From Drosophila pseudoobscura (taxonomy: Eukaryota; Arthropoda; Insecta; Diptera; Drosophilidae), in NCBI RefSeq assembly GCF_009870125.1, contig NC_046683.1, positions 4,712,001-4,776,000 on the forward strand: a DNA stretch of 64,000 nucleotides, written 5' to 3'. Both the position numbers and the translations under genes were made by a program. This document shows positions 13,730 through 27,140 of this stretch, piece by piece. The notes beneath the pieces are model-generated. The model ran no database searches. It was not told where the DNA came from and saw nothing but the letters and a program-made list of their open reading frames with translations. Position 1 is the first letter of the stretch, and every line of letters starts with the position of its first letter.

Positions 13730-14907
13730 AATATATGATAGATCGAATGATAGGGAGTATCTACGAGTAGATAAATACAAAATTGAACATTATGTATGAA
13801 TAGAAACGCCTACATCTTACACAATCGATGTATTGCATAGGAATTACATTACTACATTGTACCTTTACAGATACTCGATACATATGTGTGTGTGTATTTA
13901 TCTTTGGACCGTGCCGAAGATTGATAGACAGAGGATTGCTCAGACAGCTGACTGCACTTCCATGGCAACCGCAATCGAATCATTTTGGAGCAGTCGACGC
14001 AGTCATCGAGCAAACGCATGCAACTGTCAGTTCGGTTCAGATGCAAACTTACAGATACATAGATACAGATTGTTGCACTGAAAATGGTGACGGTTGGGTG
14101 GGTGAGGGGGGGATTCTGTGACTGTGCGAAGGGGTCTACGGCTGATGGCACTGCAGTTGACCCCATTCCAATCCATTCCACTCTGCTTCTGCTTCTACTT
14201 CTGCCAGGTCTTAATGACTGACGTCAGATTTGCAGTCGTCGTCGTCGTCGTCTTCTACTAGGGCGCTGACGTTTGCCTCTGGCATTGATTGAAGTCTAAT
14301 TAAAGTGAGACATGCAAAAAGAGAGAAAGAAAAACAAAACAAAACAGAAAAGAAAAGAAAAAGAAAAGAAAAAGGGCCACGGCTAACGGTGCTGGCATGT
14401 AGATCAGCTATGCAATGCATTTCCCGCTCCAAAGAAAGAGCGGCCAGGCCATCAAATGGATGTCAGGCGAGGAGGCATGCCGCAAAATATTTGAGGAAAG
14501 GCAGAAACGTAAAAGCGAAATGCGAAAAGCAACCGAGAGAAGCTGGATTTCTAAATCTATTTCTTGTTTCTTTTTCGAGCAGCCTCCAACGATCCAGAGG
14601 CGGAGAGCCAGAGAGCCAGGCAGGCAGGGAGGCCACAACCAGAACCAGAGCCAGAGCCAGAGCCAGATCAGGCTGAATGATCATCATAACTATCATTACG
14701 CTGATCATATGGTTTCATTGTCGAATTTGCCGCTCGCGAAACTTGTTTATGTCGCGGCTGTCTCTCCGTTCTTCACTTCTTGCTCGGAATGAGTTTGTGC
14801 CACTTTTTGCCAAAAAAATGAGGGGCAAAGCAAAAAGCGGCAAAGAAACAGCTCAAGAATTCCCCCGAAAACGGGGTCACCAAGTACCAGTACCAGTCCC
14901 AATACCA

Positions 14908-14933
14908 GGGGTAGGGTAGGGTAGGGTAGGAGG
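14908..14933 (+). repeat. GGGTA array, G-quadruplex capable
   Basis: A run of GGGG-TA-GGG-TA-GGG-TA-GGG-TA-GG sits in the presumed intron. The spacing (four G-runs, 2-base loops) satisfies the usual G-quadruplex pattern. Confidence 0.6.
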
Positions 14934-17559
14934 TCTGGGTCTGGTCTACTCTACGCTCAACGCTCCACGCTGCAAGCAGCAGAGAAATGTTGATACACAG
15001 CTCTCGATGTTGATAAGTCGTACAGACTTACTCGTTGAGGTATTCGCACTCTTACAACTGAGTGTGGCATGAACTACACTAAGTACACAAAATAACAATG
15101 TGATAGCAACGTCACCGCCCCCAATCAGACACTGAGAGGGACAGAGAGAGACAGAGGCCCCGGAGGGAACCTTCAAGACGACCGAACCTGAAAACATCAA
15201 TTGCCCAAGTTGTGTGTTAAGGTTGAGGTTATCACCGAAACGTGCCCCAACAAGTACAAGTAACACACTATGTAGAACTGGCTGTCAAGTGGGGTTTTTC
15301 GTTGGCTGTTTTGGGTGATTGGTTGGCTCTGTGGCGCTCTGGCGCTCTGGCGCCCTCGAAATTCTGGCCAAGTGCTCTGGCTGCCTCGGACATGTGGCCC
15401 AGCCCAGCCCAGCCCAACCCAGCCGAAAGCCACTATCAGCAGGGGTTCCAGCTAAAGAGCCCAGTAAGTCACTGGGAATTTATTGGCATTCCTTTGCTGT
15501 ACATTATCGAGTGGTTTTTGATAAGCGGAAACTGCAAAACACACATGGCACACACCACGTTGATACATTGATATAGCACCAACGATTTGCCCCACAACGA
15601 ATCACTTAAATGTGCGTTAAACAAACCTTAAGTGATTTAGATACAAGCCGAAAGGAAAACACGGCCCAGACATCATCAGATCGATGACGGCGCAGAGTCA
15701 TACTAATGAAATCTGGCCTAAATCTGGTAAACACAATATAGAATCACTGGACCATTGGGAAGTTGCGTTGAGAACTTGATCGATCGGAGAACTTGATTGC
15801 AAGCACCGATCCTAGATACTAGACTAACGATCCTTAAAGCTTCAACACTGAACCCGATCCCGTATCTTCCCCAACAAAAAAATATCCCAAATGGTTTGAT
15901 TTCCAAAACAACCTTTTGGCAAGTTCTTTCTACCCCAAACAGATCGATAGATTGTTACGAAATTTACATACATAAAACATACAACGAATTAGAAACAATT
16001 TTAGAGCTGTCTGCCTGAATAAATCATCAGAATGCGGCTCTCTTGATGGAATAGTCGTACCACGCGAGATTTGTACATAATTAGAAATCAAAGAATTTAG
16101 CGACGACGACGTCGCTGGGCGATGGGCGATGGCACACCCTAGAGTCAGGCGGAATGGCCATTTATGGTCTACCTAACCTGTCGATGGCCGCGCCAGGTCG
16201 ATGGATGTGGATGGTAGAGTATACGTGGATGATGATGATGTCACAAGTGGAAGTGTGCGTCTGGGTGAGGCTTCCTTCCTAAGCTGAAAATGGTCACGCA
16301 TTAGCCGGGGCACTCCTCCTGTGGGGAGTGCGTGGAGTGGGAGGCCAGCGCGTCGGTGGCACTTTGGACTGAAGCGCCGAGCGCCCCGTCAAAGAAGAAG
16401 TACAAGAAGGTGGCAGTGCGACTCCCACACTGGAAGACGAATACCCGATGCAGATAGCAGGCGGCTTTGGGGGCGCCTCACGAAGGTCGTCAAATCGTCA
16501 ATCAGAATGGAAAAGAAGCTAGCGCAATTTGACAGCCATCAGCCATCAGCCAGCGCTGACGTTGCTGCCAGCGTCGTCGCTGGCGTCGTCGTCGTTGGCG
16601 TCGTCGTCGTTGGCGTCGTCGTCGGCGTCATCATATGACTTATGCAACGCACTTGGCCTGAAGTTTAGTTCAGTTTTCCCAACGCGCGCGACAAGTGAAG
16701 ATACCGCCATAAAGCATAAAGCAGATAGACCCCAGGGATAGAGAGACAGCGAGAGCGAGCAGGAGCTCTAATAACAAAACTGTTTCTTCAGATAAATGGT
16801 AATTTGCGGGGAGAGAGTGTGCGGGGAGAGAGTGTGCATGTACGTGGAGTATGCAGTTTTCCTTTCACCTCCGCTCTCCTCTTCGCGGCTGCTGTCAGTA
16901 TACCCTTTCAGAAGGTGTGACTGTTTTGACCAGTTGTTTACAATGCCTCTGCGATGCACACATGCGTGCATGCTATTTCAATATAAACACTATTTGTGGC
17001 TGAAAATTGACTGCAGTCAGTAAAGCAATATGCAACTGCATAGGAACAACAAGTTTTTGTGAGAAAATACTTAAACTAAAAGTATTTTTATATATTTTAT
17101 CGAATAAAACGATAAAGGGAACTGCTCTTCAGTATACGAAAACTTGGCAAACCAAAATTGTTTCCTCCAAAACCTATCGATACATCGGTACATAGCTTTC
17201 CTTCCTACGATCAGAGTGACCATAAATCACAAGGGCTTCAGTCGTTTGCCTCTTATGCCATTCCCTTCCAACACACATTTCGAGAACAATTGTGAAACTG
17301 TGAAACTTTAAAAATTAAAATAAATATCTCAGTCAAGGAGAACGATCGACTTGGAAGGGTATCAAAAGCTGCGGCCCCGAGGCTGCTCTTCCTTCTGTCT
17401 TGTTTTTTCGCTGCTGATAAGATTAAAGAGGAGAGGCAGTAGCAGTAGCAACAGCAGCGGCAGCAGCAGCGGCAGCGGCATTCAAGCACGCAGAGAGGGA
17501 GGTGAAAGAACAAGAGAGTGGAGTGGCTAGGTGAGTGTGGTGTGGTGTGGTGTCGCGAA

Positions 17560-18144
17560 TGACGCGTGAGAGAGCCAACAGCTGAGCGCACCGCGCACTC
17601 AACTCTTGCCTGCGGGGCTCTATTATTAGAGAGTTACCGTTGCTTTATTATTGCTACTATTATTGTGTGTCCGTGTGTCCGTCGGCTGCCAGAGAGTGTG
17701 TGCGTGTGTGTGTGTTTGTGTTCGTGTGAGCTGTGTCTTTTGCTGTTGTGTTCTGTGCATAATTTGCGCGTTTTTTGTTTTCAGTTGTTTTGCCAACGTT
17801 GGCCGCCTCGCAAAAGTTGCTCCGCTTACACTCCCTCTTCGTACAGAAAGAGTGTGCTCCAAGGGGAGAGAAAGAGAACGAGAACGAGAGTAGAAAGCAC
17901 CGCTAATCGCAGTTAGTACGCAGTTCTAAACAGTTTGTGTTTTTTTTTTTTGCTTTACTTCTGCTCGATTTTACCTGCGTGTGTGTGTGTGTATGAGCCA
18001 GTGTGAGTGTCTTAACTTTTTGTTTATGAACAACGTGCAGTTTTGTTCAACAACAAAAGCTGTGTGCGGAGAGGGCAGCAAAAAACAAAAGCTTGCAAAG
18101 AAAGTGCACTGGAGAAAAAACTTCAATAACAAGTGAATTTTCAA
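17560..18144 (+). promoter_or_regulatory. Second candidate promoter and first exon
   Basis: A block with GAGAGCC and CAGCTG words at about 17570-17600 is followed by roughly 500 bases of 5'-UTR-like sequence full of short repeats (GT, AC, GAGAACGAGA). It ends at the donor-like TTTTCAA|GTAAAT at 18144/18145. It would splice to the acceptor at 22800. The evidence is compositional plus one donor match, so this is an inference. Confidence 0.25.
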
Positions 18145-21100
18145 GTAAATGCAACAAAAAAAAACTGTGTTACCCCCGAAATGGGACTAGGCCTGGCGTC
18201 ACGTAGCTCCGCGATTGGCTTAGACTGTGACAGTTCTTGGTAGTGCACTCTGTGGCCCAGCTGTGGGAGTATCGTTATCTGCGAAATTATAATTTCATTA
18301 TTCTTGGGTAATCCAATTCTGAAGAAGTTCTTGGATTCTTATCTTTGTTTGTTCTTGAGACCCGTTCCACTTCTGATCCCATCCCATCTGTGCTCCTGGA
18401 GCGCCTTCCATCCATTATCGGCCCAACAAAACTCGTACGTGGAATACCCAACCCATCCCATACCAGGCCACCAAATCAAATCAAATCAATCCCTAAGTAA
18501 TACAGACGTCAGACCAACGACGCCCGGTACAAAGTTTCAATGAAGTTTTGACAGTCGTCTCCTATTGGATGCCATGTATTCGACAGCTGTTAGTTATCGT
18601 ACGACCCATGATAGCCCCAGGGGCGGTACGTGCTACGTGGATGGTGGACCGTGCAGCTAACGCTTTGCATCGGTCTAATCAAGTGGCGGCTCAAATTGCG
18701 GCACCAATTGAAATACTAAATACATACCCATGTATAATATGTACGTATGAATGTTTCTTAGATAAGGAGCCAAAAACTGTCAGCAGATGTGGCGGTGTTT
18801 AGCATATTTGGGATTAGTCATGCGTATCGCTCGCTTGATAGTAACTGCTGCAGTGCCCCTCCCCCCGCCACTGGCCCCAGCGCCCCCAGCCGTGGCGACC
18901 CACCTTAGTGACTCCCAGATAAAGTTGTCAGGCAGCAGAAGCCATCGCAAACACAGCAAAGACGCTGGACTGGGACTGGGCCGGGGACGGGGACGGGGAC
19001 TTGGGAAAGTCATTCCACTGGTGTTTCCGCAAGTGTATGAGTCGTTGGTCGTTTATCAATTTACGATTTGGCCAAAGAAATTAGCATAGCTGACTAGTTG
19101 AGCCGGCTCGCCAGCAGCGACGACACAGAATGATGATTATAAAGAAACAATGATGAGCGCCAATAAAATTTCAAGAAAAGAAAAAAATTCCCTCACGTCG
19201 GTTATCCAGCATGATATCATCGCCTAACTTTGATTCAGTCTCTCTGGGCCAGAGCCTGAGACAGAGACTTGGACTGCGATTGCGATTGCGACTGCTACGG
19301 CGACCGAATGCAATGCCAAACTTCAATGTCAGTGTCACCCATCGAATAAAATCGCAATAAAAACGATACGATACGTAAAGTAGCCAAGCGAAACATCTAC
19401 CTATAAATAATCCCATGATGGAACGGAACGGAACGGAACCCATCACAACATTCCGAATCAGCATTAGCCATTAATCATCGCCCATCCATCGAATGGGCTC
19501 TTCTGTTTGCACTTCTGATTTTCCTTATTTGCGCTGCTCCAAGACCTTATAAATGCTTTCCATCCACACACAGTACATACAATTATTTAGGCACACACAT
19601 AACGGTAGAAAGTTGCCAATATATTGTGCAAATAACGGCCAGTCACCATTAGGGCTCCCCATTGATCCATGTCTTCTTCATATACTCCTACATATTTGGA
19701 GATGTCGTAAAATCTACATACAATTATGGGCATGGGGCGGCTGGGTTCTGTCATAAGAACCTGAGAGGTTATCCAACTCTAAAGCTCTTATAGAGCTGTC
19801 ATTTTCCATGATCTGCAGTTAAGATCTTAAACTAAGATTTAAGAGAGAAATTAGAGTGCCTCAAGCCCAAGGATTGGCCTTAATCTGTTTAGGTCAAAGT
19901 TTACCCAGAAAATATCTTAAATACCATATATATATATATAGATATTTCGTTGTACTTTCTGTATTGATGTTCCATCCCTTTTGGATGCTTTTAAGGCCTC
20001 GTGCTGACAATGAAATCCCACTTAGAGCCAATTAAAAACAAAAACAGGAATCGATCTGACCCCTAGAGCAGCAATTAGACACGTTACACCTTATACTAGA
20101 TAGCATATGTACTTATAAGCAGAGCTACAATACTAGTAGACCGTACAGAGTGTCCCACTCGAGAGAGTTACTTAACAATCGGCGATCCGATTCGTCCCAG
20201 GCAAGACAAATCATTTACGAGTGCGCTTGATTGTTCAGCTGCAGCTTACACTTCTCTGATTCATCGCGGCCTATATAGCAGCATATGTATATGGTATATA
20301 GTATAGTCATCGCAGATCTATATACCTACTACCTATAGTATATCTGATGGCCTATAGATACGATGGAAGAGGCTCATGAATGGGCAAAAAAATTCAACCT
20401 GATTGGGCTGGAATCATCTGGCTATAAATGAGCGTCTACTAAAGATAAGGCAGATATTTAAGATACACATATTCGTAAGATAGTACTCGTACATATCTTA
20501 TGACTCTCTCGATCTCATAAAATGGGAACAAAGTTCGTCCCGAAAAACATCCAAAGACAATTAAATTTTTATTTCAATTAGCCGGGTTCAAAAGGCCCTA
20601 AAAATAAACACATTTTGGCCCAGCTGTTGTGTGTGTGGAGTGTGGTGATTAGCTATTAGCCAAGCTCATTATTTTGGCCAACACCAACAAGCAAGCCATG
20701 TTCATGGAACGTGATGATTTCAGGCAAGAAACCTTTTCAGCGTCGCCTCTCGATAGCCGAGGAATTTTTACTTACTCATGGCTATTTCAAGGGGAATTTT
20801 AGTGGCTGACTGTAAAAGTGTTTTGCGCAAATTGATAAACCGCAGAACAGTTGGGTAGACAGAGCACAGTTTAGTTCGATGTTGGGGATACCCACGATTA
20901 CAAGTTGGGATTCAAGTTAAAGATGTAAAAAGAGAGTCAACATAGCTCTGATTTTAGATAGAACTTGTAGTTCCTCCAGCAGTACCTTGTCTAGTCGAAC
21001 AGCATCACACCATGTCATGCACACGAAGCACGACATGTATGTTGTTTTTACTTTGGCGACTGTGTCATGTGCCCCGTCATGTGGGAGGGATCCAAGTCAT

Positions 21101-21880
21101 TAGAGTAAGGAATGATTGGAACAGATATCTTAAAGCTACTCGCATCATCAGTATGTTCCCCATCTTCCCTGAGTGCTGGATATACATACGTCTGTACCTC
21201 GAGTCAAGAGCGATATCTGTACCATATCTGCACTAACTACTCAAGACGACTCCCAGTTGCGTTCTGCGAGTAAATCTAATTAGGTGGACTAATAGTTACG
21301 GCTAATTAGTTGGGGCTGCTCATTAAAAAGTAAACACAAATCGATTTGATTCAAGGTGGGACGGGGCACGTGCCTAAACATATGGACATACAGTGCGTTT
21401 CATGACTATAATGTAGCTAAGAACCACAACGCGCTATAAATGTTTCTGTGAGCGTATAATTTCGAAGAATATGTATTTTAAAGAGCTCTGATGTCTCTGA
21501 AATGAAATATGTACATATGTAAAAAGAGAAATTAGTATGCTATCGAATGCAGGGGTGTATTTCTTACAACGAATACAAAGAAATGGTCCTTCGTAGTGAG
21601 ACAATGGATCGATTGGATTCCACTGGTATCCCTACATCTGTGGCACGCACTGTCCTTTGGGCAGTCACGAAATTAGTATGCAAATATGTATAGTGTGTCT
21701 CTGTCTCTGCCGTTTGCTGTTGCAGCAGCAGCAATTGCCGGTAATTTGCATGGCCATGCCGCACACTGTTGCACTCTCTGCCTAACTGTGTCATTAGACA
21801 ATAGACAATAGCAACTCCCCTGCCCCGACACCTCCTCCTCGTTAGCCTCCCCATCGAAGTCGCCTTCGCGTTGTGCATTG
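18145..21880 (+). other. Presumed intron, non-coding
   Basis: No coding exon is seen. The stretch holds a GGAAC pentamer array at 19425-19440 and AT-rich sequence. One TACTCGTA word lies at 20484. Confidence 0.5.
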
Positions 21881-22010
21881 TGTGCAAATGAAAAACGCAC
21901 GCGACAGAGAACGCTCCGCTCCGCTCTACTCCGAGCCGCTCCGATCCGCTGGCAAGTCGCGTAGCGTCGACGATTTCGATTTTTCTTGAGAGCTTATCGC
22001 TCGCCCCGCC
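21880..22010 (+). promoter_or_regulatory. Third candidate first exon
   Basis: A CpG-rich stretch built on repeated CCGCTC/CTCCG words ends at the donor CCCGCC|GTAAGA (22010/22011), 0.8 kb before the 22800 acceptor. Only the donor and the local base composition support it. Confidence 0.2.
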
Positions 22011-23012
22011 GTAAGACTACTTATGTGTGTGCTTATATGTAGATATTTGTGAGTGTTAGCCATTATATAGCCGGCCGATGAACAATTAAGCACTAAGCCA
22101 GGCGCTGAAAACAAATAAAACGAAATTGAAATTGATAAAGCAAATAGTCTATGAAAAGTCAGTGGATATCCCGACCATGGGGCTACCCCGTAATATCACA
22201 ATGCCATAAATTCTTACGGACAGAAGACGAGAAAATACGCGCACACGACATGTAGCTTGTTTTTTCGCTATTGCATTCACGGGTCCGAACCTTGCTTCTA
22301 GTCTCAATCGCACACACGACATGTACGCGTTTTTTCTTTTTGCACTCAAGGACTTGTGTATCTCGCTGCCATCGGGCTGTCGAACAGCTGTAAAACTCCG
22401 AACAATGTCGACGAGAATCTGCTCTAAATAATATACATGTGTATGCAATCAATTATCACGTAGACTTTGGAACATACCTTCTAGGATAGATCATCGAATG
22501 GGTATTCCTGTTACTGCCTATTGCCTTATTTGTGTGTGTAGGTAGGGGAGGGGGTTCGTGCGTACGTTAGCCATGAGACGCATTGATAAAAAAAAAACTA
22601 AAGAAACCATAAGGAGCCCCCTCATGCCTCAGTGCCACAGTCCCAGCCGCGCGTTATCGGGCGGCGTTGATAAGCGCCTGAGGCCCGAAGGCGTCTTGGT
22701 CTTGGCATTTGGGTCTTCGGGCTCTGCGGGGCTTGTGGGGCCATTCATTGTTTTGTAATCAGGCAGTTGTTGAATTTTTGCCTTTGCTTTTCACTTGCAG
22801 ATTTCACAGCGCACAAATCGCACGCCATTTTCTAGTATGCTCTAGGAATATATTACGAAACCTTCCCCCCACCACCCATCCAACGTACAAAAGAAAGCGA
22901 AAGGAAAGCAATCGACAAACGAAAGGAAAAGAGAAAGAACCACAGTGGAAAAAGGATCGCAGTCCCACAAAGAGGCAACGGAAAGGGATCTACGCCACGC
23001 CCCTGCACAAGA

Positions 23013-26000
23013 ATGAGCAACATGAAGGGCGGTTTCTCCACACTCAATCGCTGGTTTGGCCGCAAAAAGGGTAAGCACCTAGCCCCCCTAGCCCCTAGGA
23101 TTGAGATTCCCTTAACCAATATTCCATGTCCACAGACAAATCGGGCAGCAACAACAGCGCATCGATTGGAAACCTGTCCAAGTCCAGCACACAGCTGCAC
23201 CATCTGTCCAAGGAGATGGAGATCAATGAGGCTAGTCAGCTGGAGTACAATCGAATCACCCCCATACCGGCGGTCACCAGCAATGCGCCCTTCGAGCAGA
23301 CCTTCCGCATCACTGTGCTGCTCCCCAAGGACCAGCTGTATGTGGTCCGGCTGGGGGCACGAGTTCCGCTGCGCAAGCTCCTCGAGCTGGTGTGCGACAA
23401 CAAGCAGCTGGATCTGAACAAGTACGAGTTCCGGAGTCCAGGTGAGGTCCAGAGGTCCAATAAGTGGCCTTCCCCCGCCCAAAAGTGCCCCAAATGAATC
23501 GTAACTCTCTCCTTCTCTTCCCATAGTGGATGCTAGTCAGGTGTACAGCTGCGAGTCGACCATCGGGGCTGTGGGCCTCTCAGAGATACGACTGTGCCAC
23601 AAGTCCGACTCCTATGACAGCTACAACGGCGATTCCATTGCCAAGTTCCAGCGCACGGGCACCGCCCGGGACTCGCTGAGCAGCAGCTCGGACTTCAGCA
23701 GCAGCCGCCACTCGAAGGTCACCGCCAAGACGCCCAGTCCATACAGTTCCACCAATTCCCTCAACTCCATGGACTCCACCGGCATGAACTACACGCGCAC
23801 GCCCGTCTTTGTGCCCGCCCCGCCAGCCAAAGTCATGGCGCCGCCGCCGCGCAAGAAGCGTGTGGCCCCACGCCCGCCCAGCCAGCACTGCATCCCGGAG
23901 CAGTCTGTGCCGGAGTCGGAGCCGGCAAGAGCCCCAAAGAGCACGGCAGAGCCCGCGTACGCGGTGATCGTGAAGCGTCCACAGCTGTGCATGTCCACGC
24001 CGAATCTGTCCAGCCAGCCCCCGGAGCTGCTGGACTGCAATGGGAACAGCGCCAAGGCATCCCCGGCGGATGGAGCGGACGCCGTGGACGCCGACGGCCA
24101 CTACGCCACGCTCGACCTGAAGCGAGCCTCGGGTCCGACACGGGGCTCGGTGACGAGCACACTTTCGGGCCTAGGACAGGGCCAGGGACCGGAGCCGACG
24201 CCCCGCAAACGGCTGTTGCAGATCAAGAAGAAAGCGGCACCGGCCCCGCCCCCTGGCTTCGCGGGTGCACTGGCTGCAAACGGCAATGGAAACGCTTCGG
24301 GAGCGGATACAATATCGCTGGCCTCCACCACGAACTCGCTGTCGGAGACGCTGACGCCCACCACACCGCAGCCAGCACCGCGGATCAGCACTCCGTTGCC
24401 CTATGCCGCACCCACACCCACACCCATTTCTCCTCCCACACCAACTCCCGCTCTACCGAGTAGCTCCCCACCAACTATTGGAGCCGCTGCTCCCACAAAT
24501 GCATCCCAGAACGTGTCCAAGGTGCTGCTAAACCGGACGCCCACACCGGAGCCCCGCTCCCTGGGCAGTGCCACAGAGGAGGACGACAACGATGCGGGCT
24601 CCAAGCAGGCAGACTCGGGCATCGGAGAGCCCGCACCCTCACCCTCTCCTGAGCCCGAGGCCGAGGAGCCCGAAAAGTCCAACATAGAGTCCAGCTCGGA
24701 GGACGACGAGGCCATCAAGGTGTACAACTTCAAGCTCTGCCAGACATCCGTCAAGGGAGAGCAGCCACTGGCCAACAGTTTGGCGGAGCTGGCGGTTCTG
24801 ACAGCCGCCGCCCAAGAGGACGAGGAGGAGGAGCAGCAAGAGACCTCCACTCTGGCCACACCGACTAGCGCCAGCGAACAGACATCGCTCTCCTCGTGGA
24901 ACTACTCGGTGCCCATTTCCCCGCCGCCAGATTTCTCCGATCCGCATGCCCGCGGAGTGACCAAAAGCGTAGCCACAAGCCCCAACCCCAGTCCCGGCTC
25001 GCCGCTGGACGAAATCGTTGACGAGCTGTCGACCATCATTCAGCAGCAACGCCTGGACACGCTCATCCGCAAGCAGCCCGAACAGGCGGAGATCGAGGCA
25101 GCAAAGCCGAACCGTCTGGCCAACTTCAGCATTGCCACGGCCAAGTCCACAACGATCACGTCCAGCACGACTTCCACGAAGGTCAGTCGCTCTGACTCCT
25201 TCCAGGCGGCAGCAGCCCAGGAGAGGGCATCCAGATCCCTGAGCCAGCGCAGCTCCTCCCACATATCTCTCAATAAAATCGATCAGAATGGACTGGGAAA
25301 CGCGGCCGGTCCAAGACGCTCCTCCAGTGAACTGAGCATCGGAGAGACACCCTCGCTGCAGAGCTTCGAGGTGATCAAGACCATCCTGAACTCCCGCAAG
25401 AATAGCCTGACCGAGAGCAGCGGCGGTGGCAGTGCATCAGCGTCCGCAGCCACATCCCCCTCCAAAGTGGTGGAGCAGGTGGCCCTGCTGTTAGATCAAC
25501 CAAAGAGCAGCCCCACAGCAGTCGCCAGGCTGGAGCGCCAGCCCTCGGCATCTGGACAGGCCAAAGAACAAGGATCTGCCAGAGGAACAACGGCAGCAGC
25601 TGGAGCAAAGACACCAGAGCCATCCCCTACTCCAGTCAAGGCTCTCAAGGAACAGTCTCCCCCTCCAGCTAAGGCCGTGAAAGAGCAGCAACAGGTGGTT
25701 CCCCCTGCAGCCAAGACAGTCCAGGAAGCAGTTGCTTCTCCTGCCAAAGCCGTGAATGAACAGAGTTCTTCTGCAGTCTGGGAACAGCCGTCTCCAGCTT
25801 CGTTGAGAGCCAGCCCAGCCAAGGAACAGTCACCACCAGTCACCGTGGCATCTCCGACTGAACCAATCAAGGAGCGGACATCACCCATACCCACTCCAAG
25901 TGCCTCTCCAGTCAGCCCTGTCGCCCTGCGACCAGCACCAGCACCAGAACCAGAACAGACAGTCATATCCCCTGTAAAGACGGCAGCCCCACCAGCTGCG

Positions 26001-27140
26001 AAACCCCTACCGCCCCAATATCGCTACTCCGGGCCCCCGAACATTAATTTTGGGGCATGGAGCGAACGACCCAAGTCGCAGGTGGCCATCAAGAACGAGG
26101 GCGACTACATATTCGGGGGAGCCGGCGCCACCCCCGCTCCGTCTCCAGTCAAACTGACCATCGAGGTGGCCTCGCCCATACTTAGGATGGGGATACCGCA
26201 GCGCAAGGAGTACCATGTACCCATAACAGTCAAGCCTCTGCGGGATGTCACATCCGCATCCCAAACAGTACCGGCAACAGCACCCACACCAGCACCAACA
26301 CCAAAACCAACCCCCGTCCCGGCTCCAGTCGCAGCTCCCGCATCCTCATCTCAGCCGCAAGCAATGGCCGCCTCTGCAGACACCACCACGTCCCCAGGCC
26401 AAGTCCAATCCTCGACATTGCCCAGACCCGCAAAGAGCCATCGTTTCACCCTGCCCGCGGGTGGTGGTGGTGACGCCTACACTCAGGCGACCATCAACTC
26501 ACTGCCACGGCCGGTTTCCACCCTGGAGAGAAGCAAGGCCCCAGTCGATCCCTCTCCAGCGCCATTCGGACAGAACACCCTGCGGCGGACGGGTTTCAAG
26601 GAGCGCATGCTGGCCAGGGAGCAGCAGGAGCAGGAGCAGGCCCTGAGTGCTCGTGTCTCGGTCAATGGCAGGTCTTCAAGTCCAGCTACAGCCTCAATTG
26701 CAGCTCCCATCCCAGCATCAGCTTCAGCTCCTGCTCCAGCTTCAGTTCCAGTTCGAGCTACCACTGCAGTCGAAGTGCCGGCAAAAGTTGCTGTTGCAGC
26801 TCAAACTGTCACCGCAGCGCCAGTCCCAGCACCGAAGCCAGCTCCGCCGTCCAAGTCCAACCAAGTGACCAGCATGGTGGAGCTGAAGCTCCAAAAGCCT
26901 GAGGCACAGCCGCAGACAGCCAAGTTCCAGGTGAAGCTGCGATCCACAAGCGGGCCAGCGGCTGCAACGAGGACAGCGACGCCGCCGCCACCGCCTCCAC
27001 CGCAAATGGGAGTATCGCTGAAGCCCCTGAAGGCAGGTCCAGCGACAGGAGCGGGACGCAGTCAAGCCTCTGAGGACCCGCGCTCCCAGCTGCTAGACGC
27101 GATACGAAACTTCAAGCGAGACGAGCTCAACCGATCCTGA
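23013..27140 (+). CDS. Cordon-bleu-like actin regulator (three coding exons)
   Basis: Coding exons are 23013-23070, 23136-23441 and 23527-27140, with GT..AG introns of 65 and 85 bases and matching phases, giving 1325 residues. The leader exon opens at acceptor 22800; the first ATG in it (ATGCTCTAG) is only a 2-codon uORF. Residues about 74-150 form a ubiquitin-like Cobl domain (FRITVLLPKDQLYVVRLGA... then GLSEIRL), comparable to the second Ubl of vertebrate COBL/COBLL1. Basic-proline motifs KKRVAPRPP (231-239) and KKKAAPAPPP (354-363) correspond to the KRAP motifs that bind syndapin/Abp1 in COBL. A huge Pro/Ser/Ala-rich disordered centre follows, and the C-terminus SQLLDAIRNFKRDELNRS resembles a WH2 actin-binding helix, though without the usual LKKV. 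By family it should act in cortical actin assembly; that is inferred. The fly gene symbol is not certain to me. Confidence 0.88.

Larger units (their letters stand above)
3673..17560 (+). other. Long presumed intron, non-coding
   Basis: There is no supportable coding exon across about 14 kb. Open frames of 200-280 codons (5506-6114; 12499-13071; 12644-13495) are low-complexity or random in composition and overlap one another. The stretch holds simple repeats: a CCGGGTA/G heptamer near 6528-6562, CT at 7561-7591, a GCC run near 12122, CAG near 12366-12395 and a 15-bp GTC-rich unit near 16575-16630. It also holds a perfect 14-base palindrome TGATCAGCTGATCA at 4748-4761, a G-rich GGGTA array at 14908-14933 and the hairpin at 13667-13729. 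Confidence 0.5.

Noticed and set aside
22853-26900. Many open frames on the minus strand opposite the Cobl-like exons
   Set aside because: They are shadows of a GC-rich, Pro/Ala/Ser-coding exon; the plus strand has the spliced, domain-bearing frame.
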